This document shows positions 1-21,110 of a DNA stretch of 64,000 nucleotides, piece after piece; the stretch's first letter is position 1; each line of letters begins with the position of its first letter. The notes below the pieces were generated by a model that was not told the DNA's origin, did not search any database, and saw nothing but the letters and a program-made list of their open reading frames with translations. Location of the stretch: contig NC_092576.1 in assembly GCF_037975245.1 (NCBI RefSeq), positions 12,081,111-12,145,110 on the forward strand. Direction: 5' to 3'. Origin of the DNA: Apostichopus japonicus. Lineage: Eukaryota; Echinodermata; Holothuroidea; Aspidochirotida; Stichopodidae. A program made the translations under genes and the position numbers.

Positions 1-308
1 TGTATTTAAAATTAGCAAGGTACATGTACAGAGTAGTCTTACGTTTCAACTTCTGATACTTAGAGATACAAAGATAGGCCTGAAATGTCTTTGATACAAC
101 TATAGCCAGTAATTGTCTTTGATACAACTGTAGCTATTAAATGTCTAATTCAATACTACATAATGTATTTAAAATTAGCAAGGTACACGTACAGAGTAGT
201 CTTACGTTTCAACTTCTGATACTTATAGATACAAAGATAGGCCTGAAATGTCTTTGATATAACTATAGCCAGTAATTGTCTTTGATACAACTGTAGCTAT
301 TAAATGTT
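1..308. repeat. Two-copy tandem duplication, 163-bp unit
   Basis: The stretch beginning TGTATTTAAAATTAGCAAGG at position 1 starts again at 164 and runs almost unchanged to about 308. The unit also contains an internal short repeat (TCTTTGATACAACT). No coding content is visible. More copies may lie left of the window edge. Confidence 0.9.
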
Positions 309-1728
309 TAAGTTAGCCTAATAAGAGAAGGCGAGAGGTATCCACTGATCTGTACACTAGTGTAAAGATCAGTGGAGGTATCCGACGATTGCAATCTGAT
401 GCAAATTTCTCAACTGTTTTCTCAACTGAAATATTATCTGCGTAAACGGGTTCTTAACTACATGTTAAAAAACTGACAAGATCGGATCCTAGTCTTTTTC
501 GGCGGGTAGAGTGTTGAATGAAACGGCACGCGATAGAAATGACAGCCTAGATGACAGAAGAATCTGTCACCTAATTTAGCCATATTCTTGCTACGTTCAT
601 TTCAATAGTTTTTCCTGTCTATAGACTCTTAAACTCGTCCAGCAAGCTTATCGATTTGAATTATGGGTGTTTTTAAAAAAAAAAGATAACTTGGCCAAAA
701 AAAAATGTAGGCCCGGGCCTACAGTGCTACATACTGGCTACGCCCTGATCATATGATATCATAATCAGCAGATTTTGTTTCCTGTTTGAATTCTTTTACA
801 TGTTCTTTTACATAATATATCAGAAAGACAAACAAAGTGCTCTTTTACAATTTTTCCAGTAGGATGATTCTTGTTTATTGTCCAATGTCTGGACTTTAAT
901 ACATTTGACGAACTTAACTGATGGACAATATAAACTTTCATATTTTGTAATATTGCCAGATATGCAGTGGCCTAAAAACAAATATCGTTATCGCAGTGTA
1001 TTAGCAGTGTAATAATTATTACAGGAAGTGCGTATCACGTACGATTGCTAGCTTAGCTTCATAACATGCTGCTCGTGCAACACCTTAGGACGACTCATAG
1101 AACAAACGTTGTCGACGTTGTTGTGCATACAGTTCGTGACATTCCATAGAGTGCGGTTAGGTAGGCAATATGTATTTTATTACACAGTGGTCAATTGTAG
1201 GCTTGTAATTGGCTATAAGCTAAATTTAGCTAATTGCATCTGCCAAACTAAGTAAGTAGTTGAATCAGTAGGCGTGAATGTTACTACGATTACAATCGAG
1301 TTAACGGAGCTGACGAGTATTCAAGATCAAAAGAGCACTGACAAAATACCATGCTAAAAACGGCAGTTTAAAAAAAAAATCGACACTGAAAGGGGGGAGC
1401 GGTCGCTCCCCCTGCTCCCCCCTGGCTACGTCCCTGGGCCTAATGCCTTGTTAGAAGTAAGTTTGAACGGTTTTATTCCTAGGCTGGGCAGTTTATTTCG
1501 GTAGTAACACATGCGCTAAAGATCCATAAATGAGCGTAAAACACACTTAAAGATCGCCCGTTTACGAGCATTTTGACTTTCGCTTGCTTTCTTTTTGCTC
1601 CTGACTATTTCTCCTGGAGCTTCGTTGACTTCATTTTTACACCCCCCCCCCTCCCCCCGATGTGCGTCACGAAATATGAAAATGAAAGACCTTTTCGACG
1701 TACATCCCGCTGCCTTAATAAGTCCGGT
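309..1728. other. Gene-free upstream region with hairpins and hAT-like end fragments
   Basis: I see no coding exon here. A hairpin lies at 342-375 (arms CCACTGATCT and AGATCAGTGG around a palindromic loop ACACTAGTGT). A perfect 16-bp palindrome lies at 707-722. Two isolated sequences of the form CTGGCTACG(C/T)CC(C)TG, near 733-748 and 1423-1437, resemble terminal inverted repeats of hAT-type elements, but I could not find partner ends. Confidence 0.5.
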
Positions 1729-1952
1729 GAATGAATCTGGTGATAAATCTGAATCCTGTGATGAATCCTGGGATGAATCCTGTGATATGAATCCTGTGAT
1801 GAATCCTGTGATATGAATCCTGTGATGAATCCTGGGATGAATCCTGGGATGAATCCTGTGATGAATCATGGGATGAATCCTGTGATGAATCTGAATCCTA
1901 GGATGAATCCTGTAATGAATCCTGGGATGAATCCTGTGATGAATCCTGGGAT
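1729..1952. repeat. 12-bp minisatellite upstream of DNAJC25
   Basis: About 18 imperfect copies of a 12-bp unit (GATGAATCCTGT or GATGAATCCTGG), some with 2-bp insertions. The array ends about 60 bp before the DNAJC25 start codon, so it lies in the promoter or 5' UTR. Short open frames reading Met-Asn-Pro repeats on plus and Ile-His-rich repeats on minus are products of the repeat, not genes. Confidence 0.9.
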
Positions 1953-2011
1953 AGCTTCAAGTTGGTTTGCCATGCAACACGTACAATACGGATTATAAAT
2001 GTGTCACCACT

Positions 2012-11153
<9,142 letters not shown>

Positions 11154-12510
11154 TTTCATCTTGCAGGATTAATTTTTTTTTTTTTTTTTAAACTTTTTTA
11201 TTTGCACACTTATTATAACCGTTTTGTGGGAAGATACTTAAAATTTTGAAATTTGGAAAAAGTAAGATATATCTGAAAGCCTTTCTTTGATACGGGCAGA
11301 TTGGGAGAAGGTTTGTGAAACAGATAGAGTAAAGAACAATGTGTGACTTGTTCACTGAAACTAAACGAGTCTAGTCTCCAAGTCTGTTATAAAGCACTGC
11401 CAGGGGTAATGTTGTCTAAAGTCAAGCGGGAATTTTACTCCTCATTTAATCAGTGGAGGGATAAATTGAATTAAACAATTTTTTTTTTTTTTAAGGTGGT
11501 GGATGTTGGGATATATAGTCACGAAAGAGGGACTGGATGCACGGTGTACCCATGAATGGGGAGGTTGTATAAAGATGACGACTTCTAATACCACAACAGA
11601 TGAGAGGTTATGTAGAAAACAGGTCAAAACTACTGTACCGTTTGAAATGTCTCCCGAAAGGTAGTGAGGGCAGTAGTGCAGAACTGTAGCATGCGTAGAC
11701 CCCTGATGTGTGACCTGATGAATTCACTTTGGCTTCGGCTTTGAGTACATCGTTTCTGTATGCTGCCGTGTCGGAGGAATCTAACCGTAACAGAAAAAAC
11801 CGACTTTGCAATCCACAGTCCCCCTCTAAAGTTTTTACAAGGTTGATAAGACCGACTCTATAGTTTCCCTTTCGGGAATCCAAAACTCAGTCGAAGCTAT
11901 TTATTACCGTTGCGAGCCATCATTATGACAGGTTGGCTGCACTAGTTGCCATGGAAACGAAGTAATCTCCGGGATACTGTTCGATATTTATAATTTTTGA
12001 ATCGGATAGATCTTTGGCGTAAGATGAAGGAAAAAAAAAACGGTAATTGATATGCAAGACATAAACAGAGCATGAGATAGTAGTCGTTAGTAAATCATGG
12101 TTAACGAGCGAAATGTTTACCTGTCACGTGACACCCTACTGAGGTTAATGACAGTTTTCTGTTGTTACTATGTTCTTGCTATTGTAGTACAGTATTTCCA
12201 TGACAACAGTGGAAAGTCTCAGATGAATTGAGATATGTTTTGTAATGATCTTAAATGGTATTGATTATTGGAGTAGGATATTAAGGTGAAGAAGTCCAAG
12301 GTTTTTTCCTTTACTGTAATTCTAATTTTTTTTTTAATTAAAAAATAAAGTTGGATATAAAGTGACCATCATTATTTTGTTATCAGAGTTTGGTCAATTT
12401 CATGAAAATGCTCTGAAACACAACTTCTTGCAAATAATTCATGTGACATTAATTAGTTAAACCCTAATTTTTGTTTTTAAATAAAGTAATTAGGACTTAA
12501 ATGTCTGCTG
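11154..12510 (+). other. DNAJC25 3' UTR and downstream gene-free DNA
   Basis: No further exon is visible after the DNAJC25 stop. A minus-strand open frame of 91 codons around 11608-11883 has no recognisable domain. An AATAAA lies at 12344-12349, about 1.2 kb after the stop, and is the best candidate polyadenylation signal. Another lies at 12850-12855. Confidence 0.5.
12344..12349 (+). terminator. Candidate polyadenylation signal for DNAJC25
   Basis: AATAAA preceded by a T-rich and A-rich tract. It is the first clear hexamer I noted downstream of the DNAJC25 stop. The assignment is inferred from position only. Confidence 0.35.
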
Positions 12511-12516
12511 TATAGA

Positions 12517-12846
12517 CCCCAACTATAGCACGCCATATTGGAAAAGTTTCTTGAGATTACGTAAATCGACCTGCCTTGGTCGTAAAATGACCCCTTTTTA
12601 CCAATTAGTCTGCAACGCCTGCCACATATTTTGTTTCTTGTATGAAGGTCTTTGTGTGAACGCTGTGTATTATTAACTACACTGTATAGTAGACATGAAC
12701 ATATTTCCGCACAGTGTTTACACTAAGAGCCTAATTGTGTTTAGAAGCTATTCAGGTTAATCTTGGAGCCCGACGTGGATTTGCACCCGTCGCAGGTCGA
12801 TTACGTAATCACAAAACTTTCCTAGCTATAGCGTGCTATAATTGGA
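12517..12846. mobile_element. Short inverted-repeat element (MITE-like)
   Basis: The left arm begins CCCCAACTATAGCACGCCA and continues through GATTACGTAAATCGACC. The right arm reads GGTCGATTACGTAATC through TATAGCGTGCTATAATTGG. The arms are imperfect inverted repeats of about 60-70 bp around a core of about 200 bp without an open frame. I could not define a clear target duplication. Confidence 0.5.
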
Positions 12847-12859
12847 GCCAATAAAGCAG

Positions 12860-13565
12860 ATTTTTAAAGAATAGAATGTTCCTTGCACTACTATTGAAAG
12901 TGATGACCACAGTGCAAACAAGAATCACAGAAATAAATATATATTACGGTAAAATGGAAGACAAGTTTGACCTAATTTTTTTTTCTCTTGTGTCCATCCA
13001 GTAGGACAGATCTGTGTTTTCTTAATATACTGGATTAGTGGAATTAAGTATATTTCTAGCAATTCTTAACTTAATGTTGTTGGTGGAATACTTATTTGAG
13101 ATGATACACAACAGCAGAATCAAGATTTAAAGGCATTGGAGACTCGCCCCAAACCGCGTGCCGCGCTCTGAAAAAGTTAACTTTCCGTTGCTTGCAAGCG
13201 AAGTTTTCTTCATGTCGCTACAAAATGCAGACAGTAATGAAACGTGATACCTTGTTAAAGAGAAACAGAGAAAATTTATTTAAGTCTCAATGTGTTTGTT
13301 GATGAATTTTGGAAAACAAACTTCTGAAGCAGATTCAATATTTCTTATTCTAAATGCACTCTGACCAGGCGGGTTTAATGGAGAAAAGCTGTCGCAGTCG
13401 AAAGAAAGAAGTTTATTTTCTGTTGCCCTTATGGCGCGAACGATTTACAGTAAAATCACTGCGACCGCCCATATCAGCATGTTTATTACACAAATGTAAC
13501 CTATATATACTCGCATAGTCCACTTCTTTTGACCGAATCCCACGGAGGAAACGTCTAAAAACACC
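12860..13565. other. Gene-free; probable dispersed repeat
   Basis: No coding sequence is recognised. From about 13125 the sequence TTAAAGGCATTGGAGACTCG begins a GC-richer block that ends against the Penelope fragment at about 13570 and may itself be a transposon. No inverted ends or target duplication are visible. Confidence 0.35.
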
Positions 13566-13828
13566 GGTTTATTCTTGAGGGTGGTTTTGGTTTCACCAAC
13601 ATACTGGATGCCACAAACTCTACAAGAGATCAGATAGATGACATTAGAGGTTGTGCAAGAGATATGTACCCTTATTCCTGTGTGTGATATGGGTGCTGTG
13701 GCTGGTTATGGAATTGGATTCAACAATGTGGTGGCTGCAGACGATACATCTCGAACTACGATCACATTTGAAAGTACCATGCTGAATGGGTGAAGGGCTA
13801 GAGGTTAGAGGTGGAACATCAGCACGCA

Positions 13829-15717
13829 CAAGGGCGGCGGAACCGGGGGGGGGGCACAGGGGGCACGTGCCCCCCACTTTTCCTCAGGTTAAAAATGTGC
13901 CCTTTTTTAGCTCATACCAGCATGCTGGTGTGAGCTATTGTTACAGTGCGGCGTCTATCACTCTATAATTCTATCACTCTATCACTCTATCCGTCAACAA
14001 TTTGTAAAACCGCTCCCACTCGCACAGTATTTGATGGAATTTCATGAAACTTGGACACAAGGACCATTGGGTATAGGGCCATCAGAGATGGTCCGAAATT
14101 TGGGGTCAAAGGTCACCTGTGGGCCGTAATGGGCCATTTTGTGGAAATACGCAAAATGCTTCTTCTTCTACAGATTCCATGGTACAATGTTGAGGGTTTG
14201 TCACGATAGTACTATGGAAGTTTTACCTTCAGGGTGTTCATGAATTTAAGATCAAAGATCAACTAGGGGTCTTTTGTGGCCCGGGCCGCGGCCCTATATT
14301 TTCAAATTGCTCCTGTTCGTACAGAGTATGGCCAGTTATAATGAAACTTTGTCACAACGTTCCTTGGGATGAGAGTTACGAGGGGTGTTCGGAAAATTGA
14401 GGTCAAATGTCATTTAGGGGGTCATCGGGGGTCATTCTTTGTCATATTTTCAAATATCTCAATCTCCTCAAGATTTTGATGGATCATATTCAAAGTTTAA
14501 CTTATGATTGTTGGATTGTGTATGAATAAGGTGATGCCTAATAATTTTTGGTCAAAAGTTAATTAATTACAATTAATCCCCATTGTTTAAAAAAATCTGA
14601 GCCTTCACCTTTTGCCAAAGCTCCTTTAATTTGTCTCCCAGTCTGTGCAGTGTTTGTTTACATTTGTGGTTAAGCTCTGCAGAGGCTGTTAGTGGCATTA
14701 AAGCAGGACTGGGAGTTGTTATTAACTGTTGAACTGTAAGCATGAGAGCCCTATAGCCAGCCAATCAGCACTTGCCGATTCTTAGAAGTCTTTGAGCCTG
14801 AGGTATGTAGGCAGCCAGCCAAAATTTGGCAAGGAGTGCTTCAGGTCTGCTCAGGTAGAGGGGAGAAAGTTTAATAGGGTAGGTCAGTGGTATTGTTTGA
14901 GAGAGTGGGTAAAATAGGATTTAAAGGGGGGGGGGGAAATAGGAATTATAGCCAGTGGTGTGGCCAGGATTCTGCTAATGGATGGGGGGGGGGGGGGGTG
15001 GTTATCCCCCATGGGCCCAAAATTGGTGGAATCTGAAAAATGGCCTGAAATTTGGTGGGCCATAAAGTTTTGTGGGCCCTACATTTTTAAGCTCGAAAAG
15101 GTATGAGCTTCTGCACCATTGGTGCTCTAGTCTACATAAAAATTTAGGTGTCTCAAGTTAGCAAGAGGCCAGGGAACCAGAGTGAACACTCGGGAAGGGC
15201 CGTTTCCGGCCATCTGATGGGTTTGTAAAACCAAAAATTTCTTGTACGCTTCGCGCCAACCGATGGTGGCGCTCCGCTCAGATAGTCGTGAATAAAATTT
15301 GCCAATCCTGGCTACCCCCCTAACTTTTAGTGAATTTCTGTGGGTCATACTCAAAGCTATTTCAAATGGAAAAAAATCGTAAACATATTAACAAGAAATA
15401 AACTCTAATTCGGAAGATTCCTACATTAGCAACTAGCATGATTTCACCTCATTTTGTCTCAAAAGAAAACTTGTTCCTTGTTTCCCAATTTGCACATTGG
15501 ATATTGCAGTACTAGTATGCATATTTTCATATTTTCCTTGAAGGGGGGTGGGGGGGGGGGCGTTGATGAAGTGATGTGTATACGCAAATAAGATAATACA
15601 ATAAGAGCTATAAAGGGTACTAAATATAAGGCTGCATCAGTCCAATCGAATTTCTGCAAAGTGCCCTTCGATGTCGGTGCCCCCCCCCCCAGATTGAAAG
15701 TGCTTCCGCCGCTCTTG
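13829..15717. mobile_element. hAT-like non-autonomous element, copy A (with its own insertion)
   Basis: Starts CAAGGGCGGCGGAACC and ends CTTCCGCCGCTCTTG. It is flanked by near-identical 8-bp duplications AGCACGCA (13821-13828) and AGCACCCA (15718-15725). Its outer parts match the 655-bp copy at 36468-37122; the extra length is a nested insertion at about 13909-15130. No transposase is visible. The hAT assignment rests on the 8-bp duplication and the CA(G/A)(T/G)GGCG-type ends. Confidence 0.88.
13909..15130. mobile_element. Unclassified element nested inside hAT-like copy A
   Basis: The copy at 36468 passes directly from GTGCCCTTTTT to CTACATAAA. Here about 1.2 kb lies between these points. 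The insert begins with a near-perfect 28-bp palindrome centred on CAGCATGCTG (arms AGCTCA...TGAGCT). Near its right end is GGTATGAGCT, the reverse complement of its first bases AGCTCATACC. Inside are TCTATCAC repeats, stretches resembling GGTCAAAGGTCA, and a long G run near 14983. No open frame is convincing. Confidence 0.65.
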
Positions 15718-15850
15718 AGCACCCACAAGAAGGTCTCGTAGGTTGCGTGGACGTCTGCATATGTAGGCAATCATGGGTTCTTCAGGATTCAAGATTTTCA
15801 AGATTAACAGTGATCAGAATGATCACCTTTTGTAAACTTTACTAAAAAGT

Positions 15851-16638
15851 CGCCTCAGCAAATCGAACAGAAATTACAGAACATAGGTTTACAGAAACTC
15901 TTTTATATGCCGTGCTGCTTTATACAAGCCAACCGAGCACTTAAAATGTTTTATTGCAGTCTGTTTGTCATATCGTTTTATGTATTAACGTTTCTATGTG
16001 TACCTAAGGTGTATGATATATGACATCCTATCATCTTAACATTTCCCCTTTTACATTAGTTATTTTCCTGTTAAAGTATTTTATGACTCCTCTTCATACA
16101 TTTTATGTGAATGAATAAATAAAATAAAAATATACTAAAAAATAAATCAAAAGAAGGAGCCGCATTATATAGTGGTTAAAAAATCCCGTAGAGGTTCTTT
16201 TCAATGATATATACATTACTGAGGTTTCTATAAGATAGACTGATGTTAGGGGATAGTTGTACTAAGTATAGGCCTAACTGGATTTTACAACGACGTTAAA
16301 TTAACACGAACAACATAATTTGTTAAAAATAAAATTCATAGTTTCAACTTCTTCATTAACTTGTCAGCAATTGGCTCTTCTTGCCCTCTCTACCCTCTCC
16401 CCTTACCCTATCCAAGCCCCTCCATGGCACCCAAGAAATAACATACTTAAACACGTATGTTAATAACTGTGTATAAACCATTGAAGTTGTTTATTTTATA
16501 CGTTGTAGAAAATCGGGGGGCTTCTTTTTTTAAATAAATAAGACCATATTGTACAACCCCTTTCAGCAGCCGGCTTTCCTTACTGAAACCTACACAGTAC
16601 TGATAATTTTAAAGATAGACTGATGTTAAGGGATAGTT
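15851..16638. other. Gene-free; partly duplicated with 16600-17170
   Basis: No coding sequence is recognised. The segment GATAGACTGATGTTAGGGGA with downstream CTAACTGGATTTTACAAC (about 16225-16300) reappears at 16613-16640 and 17065-17085. AAGACCATATTG...CCCCTTTCAGCAGCCGGC (about 16541) is matched by a version at about 17150. This suggests an old tandem duplication. Confidence 0.5.
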
Positions 16639-16660
16639 GTATATACCATGGAGGTGTAAG

Positions 16661-17023
16661 CAAGGGCGTAGGAACCGGGGGGGCTGGGGGGGGGAGCCAG
16701 CCCCCAGTGAAAAATATGGGGGCGGAAGTATCGTTCCGCCCCCCCGCTCCGCAAGTCAGAAAACCCCTTTTTCATTTCCAAATGAGAAAAAAATCTCATT
16801 TGAAGCACCAAATTGCATCTAAGGCCAGGTGAAAATGCAAAATTCTGTACAAAATGGAGTGGGTGTTGAAGTGTGCTATATTGCACCAAATTGCATCTGA
16901 GGCCACCTGGAAATGCAAAAAAATTCCAAAGAGGAGGGGGACACCCCCTCCCCTTAGACCCCTCCCCCAGGCCGGCGATCAGTCTTCAGCCCCCCCACTC
17001 AAAAGTACCTTCCTACGCCACTG
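16661..17023. mobile_element. hAT-like non-autonomous element, copy C
   Basis: Starts CAAGGGCGTAGGAACC and ends CCTTCCTACGCCACTG. The flanking 8-bp duplications are GGTGTAAG (16653-16660) and GGTGTAAA (17024-17031). Its interior matches the element at 62005-62356 in reverse orientation, including AATGAGAAAAAAATCTCATT and two CAAATTGCATCT(A/G)AGGCCA segments. Short open frames inside are artefacts. Confidence 0.9.
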
Positions 17024-17171
17024 GGTGTAAACAGTCTGTTTTTACCTCCATGTATATACTAAGTAGGTCTAACTGAATTTTACAACACCATATAAATTCT
17101 TTGTCTGGTTTAAACACTTTAAAAAACCGTGGGCGTTCTTGAAACAAAATAAGACCAATATGCCACCCCTT

Positions 17172-19719
17172 TCAGCGCCCGGCTCGCACAAGTTTTGCCC
17201 AAACAGGTTTGAAATTACGGAGTTTTCAGCCAATCAAATTGCTTGTTACGTCAGCACCAATAATGACCATCGCTTGGGAGTTCGAAGACATACACTGAAT
17301 AATACACGGACACTTAATTAAGTCCAGTTCCGGGGGTTTCCCTTCAAACACCCTAACTTTACTTTTAATGCTTGGATCACATGTTGACCTTACTTATGAT
17401 ACATGCGCTACATTCCATTGGGTTCGTGTTTACGTTATCTAAGATTCGTGAGCCGTTCTATTGAAATCGGAATTTCGTTTCGTGGAATGAGTACGGTAAT
17501 TTCAACATCACGACGCGAGTTCACAAGTCTTGAATGAATATACGCAAAACAGTAGTCTGCAGTATGATACACTTTCGTCACTGCACTGTGTACACAGTTA
17601 AAATATATATGCCTATACAGTACATGTTTGATGCACCATTTACGAAACTTTCAATGTGCGATGTTATTGATTACTTCACACAGAAATCTTCGATCGAACA
17701 CCGAAAGTAGATCATACATTCATAACAAACTAGTGTGCTAAATATGTTAGAACCAATTCCAAACATACGAAAAGCTTCAGGTGATTTTGAACGGGTATAT
17801 CTTCGTTGTAACGGAATGGATGCAGACATTTCGGTAACCTCGAATTGAAGGTTTTTATGGTTATGATGTAACTTTTCCGACCAATCATGAGCGACTATTA
17901 CACTCAGATTTCTTTTTTAGACAGGTTAAGTAAAATTTAACTTGATTTTCATGTCAAACAAGAACACTAAAACATTTATGTCAAATGTACTCAACTGCTG
18001 TATTGTAAAGTTTTACATGATCAGCATGTAACGCAACTACAAAATTATTATGAAATATTTTGCCAGCGATTTCTACATAGCACCAGTTCAGCACATGTTT
18101 TAGGTTAATTATTAAAAGCAGCTTGATGCACTTTTTTTAATTAAATCGATCACATCAGAAAGGCACATTTAAGAGACAACAAGAAGGGAAGTAAACACAA
18201 ATAATTCAGAATATTTAATGAATTCAACCTTTTATTTCAACACTTATGAGTGTATCTTATGCACCTACAATCATGCATGAATAGTGAACTACAACCACTA
18301 TACTTGTTATAACCACATTGATATCATACTTTCAAACGGTTGAAATCTTTCAGCAATGTAAATCTCACTTTTACCTATAATAAAAAAAAACTACCATGAC
18401 AAAAACATAAACAAAAGGTAATAACAAAAACATGAACAAGAGGTACATGCTTAAGAAAATTTAAATGATTTACTTTTTTAGTTTCTGAGATGAATGTACG
18501 AAAAGCATTTGGTCGACTAAGGAATTTTCACCTTACTCCCTCAACATGTAAAGATATTTGAAAGCTCCTTAAAAATTAACATAATCAACTGTCTGATTGC
18601 AAAATTTGACAAAGATACAACTCTACCTGCAGCATTAGCTAAACTTTGTTGCATAGATACGTAAAATGACCTGTTCATACTGTTACTGTTATTTTATATA
18701 GTTTCAATTACAAAATATCAACCCATGAACATTCCAAAAAAATAAAATCAATGTCATGTGGGCTTTGCAACTTAATCATGCTGGTAGTACTGTTCCAAGA
18801 AGTTACACTTACCATTAGCTCTTTGACAGGATTATAATGTAATACTACCAAGCATAATGGATCAATACTTATACATCCTCAAGTAAGAAGAAGGATCTTG
18901 AATATTTGATGGTAGCCAGTTAACACTGAAATTATTTTCATTCACTCTTCACATAAATACCCCACCTCTTCAACGTTTATAGTAAACATCATTTTAAAGC
19001 TAAGTTAAATCATAATCAACTGTCGGCCATGAAGACTATGACAAAGATACAACTTTTCCTGTAGTTACCATAAGTAGTATTTTCATAATCTGCTGCAGAA
19101 TAATAGTTTAATTTCAATTAAGAGTCAACAATCAAGCAATACCAAATAAAGAATGGAGAATGAAATGAACCGATATAATCTTCTTGAAAGAAAATGGACA
19201 AAAAATAAACTTCGTGACCTGAAACATATTTGTATTAAACTGACCATTAGCATTCTTGGGACACTGAATGCTATGACAGTATATCAATTTCATGTTACTG
19301 TTTGTGTAATAAATGTTACATTCATCATCATGTTAAACACATACTCATCACATTGATTGGATTTATAAATGTACTGCTGAGGTATTAAATACAATGCATC
19401 TAAATACTCTTACAATAACAACAATCCCTCAAGTTATCCGATATGACGGGTCAGAAAATGTAATGACAAAGAAACAACTCTTCCTGAAGTCAATTTAAAA
19501 CAACCAACAACCTTAGATACAGAGTGATTTGTTCATTATTAGTTTAATTTTAATTTGCATCCAAATCAATCAAAATAACAGAAACTTGCAGATATACATC
19601 AAAGTGATCTTTGAGATGTGAACACATGTGGTATGCTGATTATGACGACTGCTACACTGCAGTTACCTTGTGTTTGTTGTTGGCACGGTAAGCACAAACA
19701 TCTTGATACTGGTTGCACT
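17172..19719. other. Gene-free region with a degenerate about 430-bp repeat
   Basis: No exon is recognised. A diverged motif (CAACTGTC...ATGACAAAGATACAAC...CCTG) recurs near 18585, 19015 and 19440, consistent with an ancient three-copy tandem repeat. The rest is AT-rich unique-looking sequence. It could be the 3' UTR or downstream region of the minus-strand gene fragment at 19720-21106. Confidence 0.35.
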
Positions 19720-21106
19720 TCACACTAGCAGTCCAGGCAACTCATAAACAACTTTTTGGAAAAATTCCCAGGCACCAAGACATGCCTTTTGGTATTCCAG
19801 ATTAAACACATATAATGATTTGAAGCACACATCAATGGTCTTCATAAATGTCCTCTGAGGTAGGGCATGTCTCTCGATGATCACAAATAACTGCTGAGGA
19901 TTTTGTTTGCTTTCTTCAAGAAGTAACAAATATGGCTGAGGCTTTTGTGAAATATTTTGCAAATAGAACTGCAAGTTGGTGCTTTCCTAAGTAGCTAAAA
20001 ATAAAAAAAATAAATACATTCCCATCATAATAAGGCTGTGTAAACACCTACATGGTTTCTTGTCATTTATTTGCATATACCACTCAGAAAAACGTGACAT
20101 CTGCATCCGAAAATAATAAACGTTTAGTGATTTAAGTGGTAAGAAAAATTAATTATCAAGCAAGGACCTTCAACAGAGATACTCTCAAGGTTTTCTATTT
20201 TTTAAATATCTGTCATAATAAGCAAAAAAAAACAACAAAAAACAACCTGTGGTACATTAAGACCTGTCCACTGATTACTATACATGATATCTGTACCAAA
20301 AACAACAGGGACCATCCTTGGGTTAATGGTTATGATAAGACCTAGTATCAAATCAAACATAAATAGATTTTGTTTTAGATTTTGTGTTTACATGCTAATC
20401 TAATTTCAGCAAAATTCTCATTTTGGCCTCAACAATCATCAATATTTAATTAGCAAACCCAAAAAGGGCAGTGAAAACATAGTGATGATGGACCAGCCCT
20501 CCATGACCAAATATTAAGTAAATGTCATGTATAGCTACTTGGAAATTGCCTTATTAGTTTTTTCACATTAACCCCCCCCCCTCCCCCCAATTCCTATACA
20601 AGATATCAAGTTCACTGAAAACAACAGGGAACACCATTCTGCCATGTATCAACTCTTAATCTAGTATTCTTGAGACATCATGTATACAAGCAGACATCTC
20701 ACGCACATGACATCACCATTGCATAGATTCTCTGAGCCTTTGGCAAAAACCAAAGAAAGCCCAAGTGTTGGAGGGATGGAATGTTCTTCAACCATATAAT
20801 TTCATCCGAGGATTAAAAACATTCATCTTAAATATCTTTGAGAAATTTACTTTCTACCAAGATTTGTGTAGTTGATAAATATTCTTCATTCCATTAAGAA
20901 AAAATATATCTGCATCAATTTTTGCATAGTATCCCAAACACAAACTGACATAATTACAAATGTGGTGGGCACAAGGCCATGCAAACTTGCACAATGAAAG
21001 TGTACGAAAGCTGCACATGATTCCGTTACGGATATATAGTTTACCCCTTTGCGTCTCCCAGGAAACAAATGTGGTAAGAAATGGATTGCAGCATTGTTTT
21101 TCCCAT
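19720..21106 (-). CDS. Conserved uncharacterised protein, two C-terminal exon fragments
   Basis: Two minus-strand segments look like exons. One starts at 21106 after the acceptor TTGTTTTTTCAG and reads DGKNNAAIHFLPHLFPGRRK, then VNYISVTESCAAFVHF; its donor is unclear. The terminal segment, about 19986-19720, starts after CTTAG and reads PQPYLLLLEE, FVIIERHALPQRTF, IDVCFKSLYVFNLEYQKAC and WEFFQKVVYELPG, ending at TGA. From memory, this pattern occurs at the end of many uncharacterised fish and invertebrate proteins; the function is unknown and it may be transposon-associated. Exons further upstream were not found, so it may be partial or a relic. Confidence 0.45.
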
Positions 21107-21110
21107 CTGA

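Larger units (their letters stand above)
13570..15850 (-). mobile_element. Penelope-like element fragment (GIY-YIG end), interrupted by a nested insertion
   Basis: On the minus strand, 15850-15718 encodes the end of a Penelope-type reverse transcriptase (RRPRNLRDLLVGA). After the inserted element, 13828-13570 continues into the Cys/His linker (QHGTFKCDRSSRCIVC, then HHIVESNSITSHS) and the start of the GIY-YIG endonuclease (VIYLISCRVCGIQYVGET, in a shifted frame). The same protein is seen at 22260-23040. The break coincides with an 8-bp target duplication of a hAT-like element, so the element was intact here before insertion. It is a decayed, 5'-truncated copy. Confidence 0.85.

Noticed and set aside
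13644-13877. 77-codon minus-strand frame as an independent gene
   Set aside because: It is the Penelope linker region fused to the end of the inserted hAT-like element.
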